A stretch of DNA of 17,619 nt, from positions 1 to 17,619 of the forward strand of contig SKSL01000163.1 of assembly GCA_007123015.1 (NCBI GenBank), read 5' to 3'. Below the pieces are notes generated by a model. It made no database searches and was not told where the DNA came from. It was given only the letters and a program-made list of their open reading frames with translations. Below are positions 15,860 through 17,619 of this stretch, piece by piece. How positions within the stretch are numbered: the first letter of the stretch is position 1; the number at the start of each line of letters is the position of its first letter. Source of the DNA: Natronohydrobacter sp. (lineage in GTDB: Bacteria > Pseudomonadota > Alphaproteobacteria > Rhodobacterales > Rhodobacteraceae). The position numbers and the translations under genes were made by a program.

Positions 15860-15879
15860 ACGCAAGTTTGTCAGCGTAT

Positions 15880-15889
15880 TTGTCGACAA
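15880..15889. promoter_or_regulatory. Candidate GntR operator 3 (TTGTCGACAA)
   Basis: A perfect 10-bp palindrome between the divergent racemase and GntR genes, 75 bp from the racemase start and 84 bp from the GntR start. Its T.GT..AC.A form fits FCD-class GntR operators in general. It shares the TTGTNNACAA pattern with two sites upstream of the peptide importer operon. Confidence 0.6.
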
Positions 15890-15973
15890 TCAGAGCCCCG
15901 AAAATGCCCGGCGCTTACGCCTTTGTCATTCGGACACGAACCTTCTAGAAAACGCCTGGGAAGGGAACGTGAC

Positions 15974-16687
15974 ATGCCTTGGCTTTCGCAAAGTTCGACC
16001 AATGAGGTCATCAACCGGATCTGTGACAAGATCTGGCTCGCCGTCGTGCAGCGCACCCTGCGCCCCGGTGCGCGACTGAAGGAAGAAGAGCTGACAGAGA
16101 TCTTTGCGACCACGCGCGCGCGCGTGCGCCAGGCGCTGTTGATCCTGGAGCAGGATGGGCTTGTAACGATTACCCCGAACCGGGGAGCCTGTATCGCAGA
16201 GCCAAGCGTCGAAGATGCGCATGATGCCTTTTCGGCGCGCCTCGCAATCGAGCAACGTCTTGTGTCGCGCCTGTGTCAAACCGCCAGCGCAGAGGATATC
16301 AGACTTCTGCGCGATCATATTGACCAGGAACGCAAGGCGCATGAGCGTGGTGACAATGAAGCAATGATTCGTCTTTCTGGCGAGTTCCATATGCTGATCG
16401 CCAAACTGTCCGGGGCCGGACTGCTCTTGAAAATCCTGCGTATGCTGACAATCCGGACATCGCTGATCACGGCCATGTATCAAACGCAGGCGACACAGAC
16501 CTGCGGTCCGGATGAGCATGATCGCATTCTTGCCGCCATCGAGGCGCGTGACGCGCAGAGCGCGAGCCATGAGATGGCACACCATCTTCATCATTTGGAA
16601 ACGGCATTGCGTCTTTCCGACACGCCTATCCCTGTATCTGGTCTGCACGAGGCGCTCGCTACAAATCTTCGGAAACGCCCGTCATGA
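15974..16687 (+). CDS. GntR family regulator, FCD (FadR) type
   Basis: A 237-residue transcription factor. The N-terminal winged helix spans about residues 10-77: LRPGARLKEEELTEIFATTR, ARVRQALLILEQDGLVTITP and NRGACIAEP are classic GntR elements. The all-helical FCD ligand domain follows; His139 (GEFHML), His182 (DEHDRIL) and a His near 204 (MAHHLHH) are the probable metal-binding residues that help hold a carboxylate effector. The open frame extends back to 15803, but AAGGGAACG just before the ATG at 15974 and the family's length favour this start. It is probably a repressor of the racemase gene, of itself, and through TTGTNNACAA sites of the peptide importer operon. Confidence 0.88.
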   Translation: MPWLSQSSTNEVINRICDKIWLAVVQRTLRPGARLKEEELTEIFATTRARVRQALLILEQDGLVTITPNRGACIAEPSVEDAHDAFSARLAIEQRLVSRLCQTASAEDIRLLRDHIDQERKAHERGDNEAMIRLSGEFHMLIAKLSGAGLLLKILRMLTIRTSLITAMYQTQATQTCGPDEHDRILAAIEARDAQSASHEMAHHLHHLETALRLSDTPIPVSGLHEALATNLRKRPS

Positions 16688-16699
16688 GTGTGGCCGCTC

Positions 16700-16815
16700 A
16701 AGATCGTGCATCATGACCTATATTCATGGCCTGCAACAGGTCAAAAGCCTCGGCGCCACGCGCCTCGATGGCGGATCAAGTGTTGCGTGGCGTCCCGCAG
16801 GGGCTGGGCACAACG
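16700..16815 (-). pseudogene. cpaF: Degenerate CpaF/TadA ATPase fragment
   Basis: Minus-strand codons at 16754-16710 read AEAFDLLQAMNIGHD, matching the conserved CpaF/VirB11 stretch GAEAFDLLQAMNTGHDGS that follows Walker B. Just upstream on that strand (about 16800-16774), LRDATQHLI aligns with the family's LRMRPDHLI. The link to RGAEAF then needs small indels (the GEVRG region is broken), and the sequence after GHD loses frame. So this is a short, multiply frameshifted remnant of a secretion ATPase, only about 115 bp long. The neighbouring Flp pilin remnant makes a Tad pilus origin more likely than a type IV secretion VirB11/TrbB. The alignment is from recalled family sequence. Confidence 0.6.
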
Positions 16816-16982
16816 TGCCCGAGTGCGCGTTCCTGCATGGCGACAACTCATCAGCGCAACGCCCGCCTGACCCAGAGCGCACCCCTGATGATGACCTATA
16901 ACTGCATGGCAGGTCTGCAAAAAATACGGGCCACCAATGTATGGTTTCTGATCTGAATCAAGGCTGATTTTTCAATAATCGC
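16816..16982. other. Unassigned sequence between cpaF remnant and pilin promoter
   Basis: About 165 bp with no supportable gene. It may be further decayed CpaF sequence, but I cannot align it. GC falls toward the right end (16940-16990), where the pilin promoter lies. Confidence 0.35.
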
Positions 16983-16988
16983 TATAAT
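16983..16988 (+). promoter_or_regulatory. TATAAT -10 element upstream of pilin gene
   Basis: A consensus TATAAT in a locally AT-rich stretch, 78 bp before the pilin ATG at 17067. No good -35 hexamer sits at 16-18 bp, so this is a moderate call. Confidence 0.4.
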
Positions 16989-17066
16989 TCAGGGTGACGC
17001 GGGAAAGAGCACTCGCGCACCGGAAAGCGCGGCAGACTCGCATTGGAAACACGAAAGGATTTTATC

Positions 17067-17245
17067 ATGCACAACATCATCACATCGTCATCATCGAAGA
17101 AGATGGCGCAAACGCGATTGAATATGGTCTGATTGCAGCGCTGGTCGCTGTGACCATTATCGGCGCATTGACTGGCTTGGGTGTTGACCTGACATTCCTG
17201 TTCGGGGATGCGAGCGGCGCACTTCAAGAGACAACTCATGACTGA
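17067..17245 (+). pseudogene. flp: Flp/Fap-type pilin gene with apparent frameshift
   Basis: A small type IVb (Flp) prepilin. The core EEDGANAIEYGLIAALVAV has the G/A prepilin-peptidase site with Glu and Tyr at +5 and +6 and a single hydrophobic helix. The best start is the ATG at 17067 with AAAGGA exactly 7 nt upstream, but its frame ends after 21 codons at a TGA (17130-17132). The pilin core lies in the -1 frame. Restoring one base near 17085-17095, in an ATC/TCA triplet-repeat stretch, would give about 59 residues, the normal Flp size. The core frame otherwise opens at a GTG at 16994 with no ribosome-binding site, which makes a long unnatural leader. Causes could be a real slippage mutation or a sequencing error. 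Confidence 0.75.
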
Positions 17246-17351
17246 TTCAGGTGGTTTGCGACAAGGATTGCCACTTGGCTTGATCCCTCTCTGAGCATTT
17301 GATCATACCCCGGCGTGTAACCAGTACAAGAGAGGTTGCCGAGGGCAAGCG

Positions 17352-17377
17352 GCCTCCCAACCGACAGGTTGGGAGGC
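17352..17377 (+). terminator. Strong hairpin, probable terminator
   Basis: GCCTCCCAACC (17352-17362), loop GACA, then GGTTGGGAGGC (17367-17377): a perfect 11-bp stem. On the plus strand it is followed by TACTGTTTGT, a weak T-tract. It lies 107 bp after the pilin stop and could end that transcript. On the minus strand no T-run follows. Confidence 0.6.
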
Positions 17378-17455
17378 TACTGTTTGTCCTGGGCGATCCT
17401 TATCGGGGATGGGCAGTCACGAGAGCTTCAGGCATTGGCTCTCCTCACGATCTGG

Positions 17456-17619
17456 TCAGAATCCGGAACGGTTGTAATGGTGCTGGTTCTTGAACGCCGC
17501 TGACAGGCTGTCAGTGCGATGCTCATGGGGCACACCGCCAAGCGTCCATAGGGCATTTTGCAATCCTTCAGCCAGCGCCACATAGCTTTCGCCACCCAAG
17601 ACAACATGAGCATGCTGAA
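17456..17619 (-). pseudogene. istA: IS21-family IstA transposase fragment (window edge)
   Basis: Minus-strand frame from 17617 reads HAHVVLGGESYVALAEGLQN then ALWTLGGVPHEHRTDSLSAA and FKN. This is the conserved IstA stretch GGESY.ALAEGLQNALW.LGGVP.EHR.DSLSAAF of IS21 elements, in the DDE integrase core. It runs off the right edge, so its start is outside the window. On the left, similarity stops near 17486: the family continues FRNL followed by a long C-terminal part, but here the frame reads QHHYNRSGF and stops at 17456-17458. The gene is therefore truncated at its 3' end by recombination. No istB follows on this strand. Confidence 0.8.

Noticed and set aside
14827..15948. Plus-strand ORF of 373 codons across the end of the second peptide ATPase and the racemase gene
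   Set aside because: Antisense shadow of the clearly recognisable racemase gene and out of frame with the ATPase gene.
1..17619. CRISPR arrays, tRNA or rRNA genes
   Set aside because: No regularly spaced direct repeats and no tRNA/rRNA-like segments were seen in either strand.

Overview
The window looks like a GC-rich alphaproteobacterial accessory region. A Rhodobacterales-type genome is my inference from codon use, protein flavour and the IS and Tad-pilus debris; nothing here fixes the species. The intact content is two small-molecule uptake and catabolism modules. Both ends carry decayed transposase genes: an IS91-type remnant on the left and an IS21 IstA remnant on the right.

Left module (about 622-7107, minus strand), in transcription order: a TetR regulator; a NitT/TauT-type ABC importer (ATPase, permease, NMT1/THI5-like binding protein); a TRZ/ATZ-type amidohydrolase/deaminase; a small NTF2/SnoaL-like protein; and a PuuE-like polysaccharide-deacetylase-fold hydrolase. 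The ABC, amidohydrolase, SnoaL-like and deacetylase genes are closely spaced, and the last two overlap by 4 bp. A predicted cytoplasmic gamma-glutamyltransferase-family hydrolase (YwrD-like) diverges from the TetR gene. A 16-bp near-palindrome between them is a good candidate TetR operator.

Right module (about 9395-16687): a dipeptide/oligopeptide-type ABC importer (binding protein, two permeases, two ATPases) on the plus strand, with overlapping or nearly abutting genes after the binding protein. It converges on a minus-strand Asp/Glu/hydantoin racemase, which diverges from a GntR/FCD regulator. The motif TTGTNNACAA occurs exactly three times in my read of the window: twice upstream of the binding-protein gene (once over the predicted transcription start) and once between the racemase and GntR genes. 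This suggests that GntR controls both the importer and the racemase.

Together the enzymes suggest import and breakdown of cyclic amide, ureide or gamma-amide compounds. Deaminase, PuuE-like ring-opening hydrolase, hydantoin/allantoin-type racemase and gamma-glutamyl hydrolase families are all present. The usual purine-pathway partners (uricase, HIU hydrolase, OHCU decarboxylase) are absent, so the substrate is open.

The right edge (16700-17619) is a gene graveyard: a degenerate CpaF/TadA ATPase fragment, an Flp-type pilin gene with an apparent one-base frameshift, a strong hairpin and the truncated IstA. A further unrecognised remnant ORF lies between the two modules at 8969-9140.
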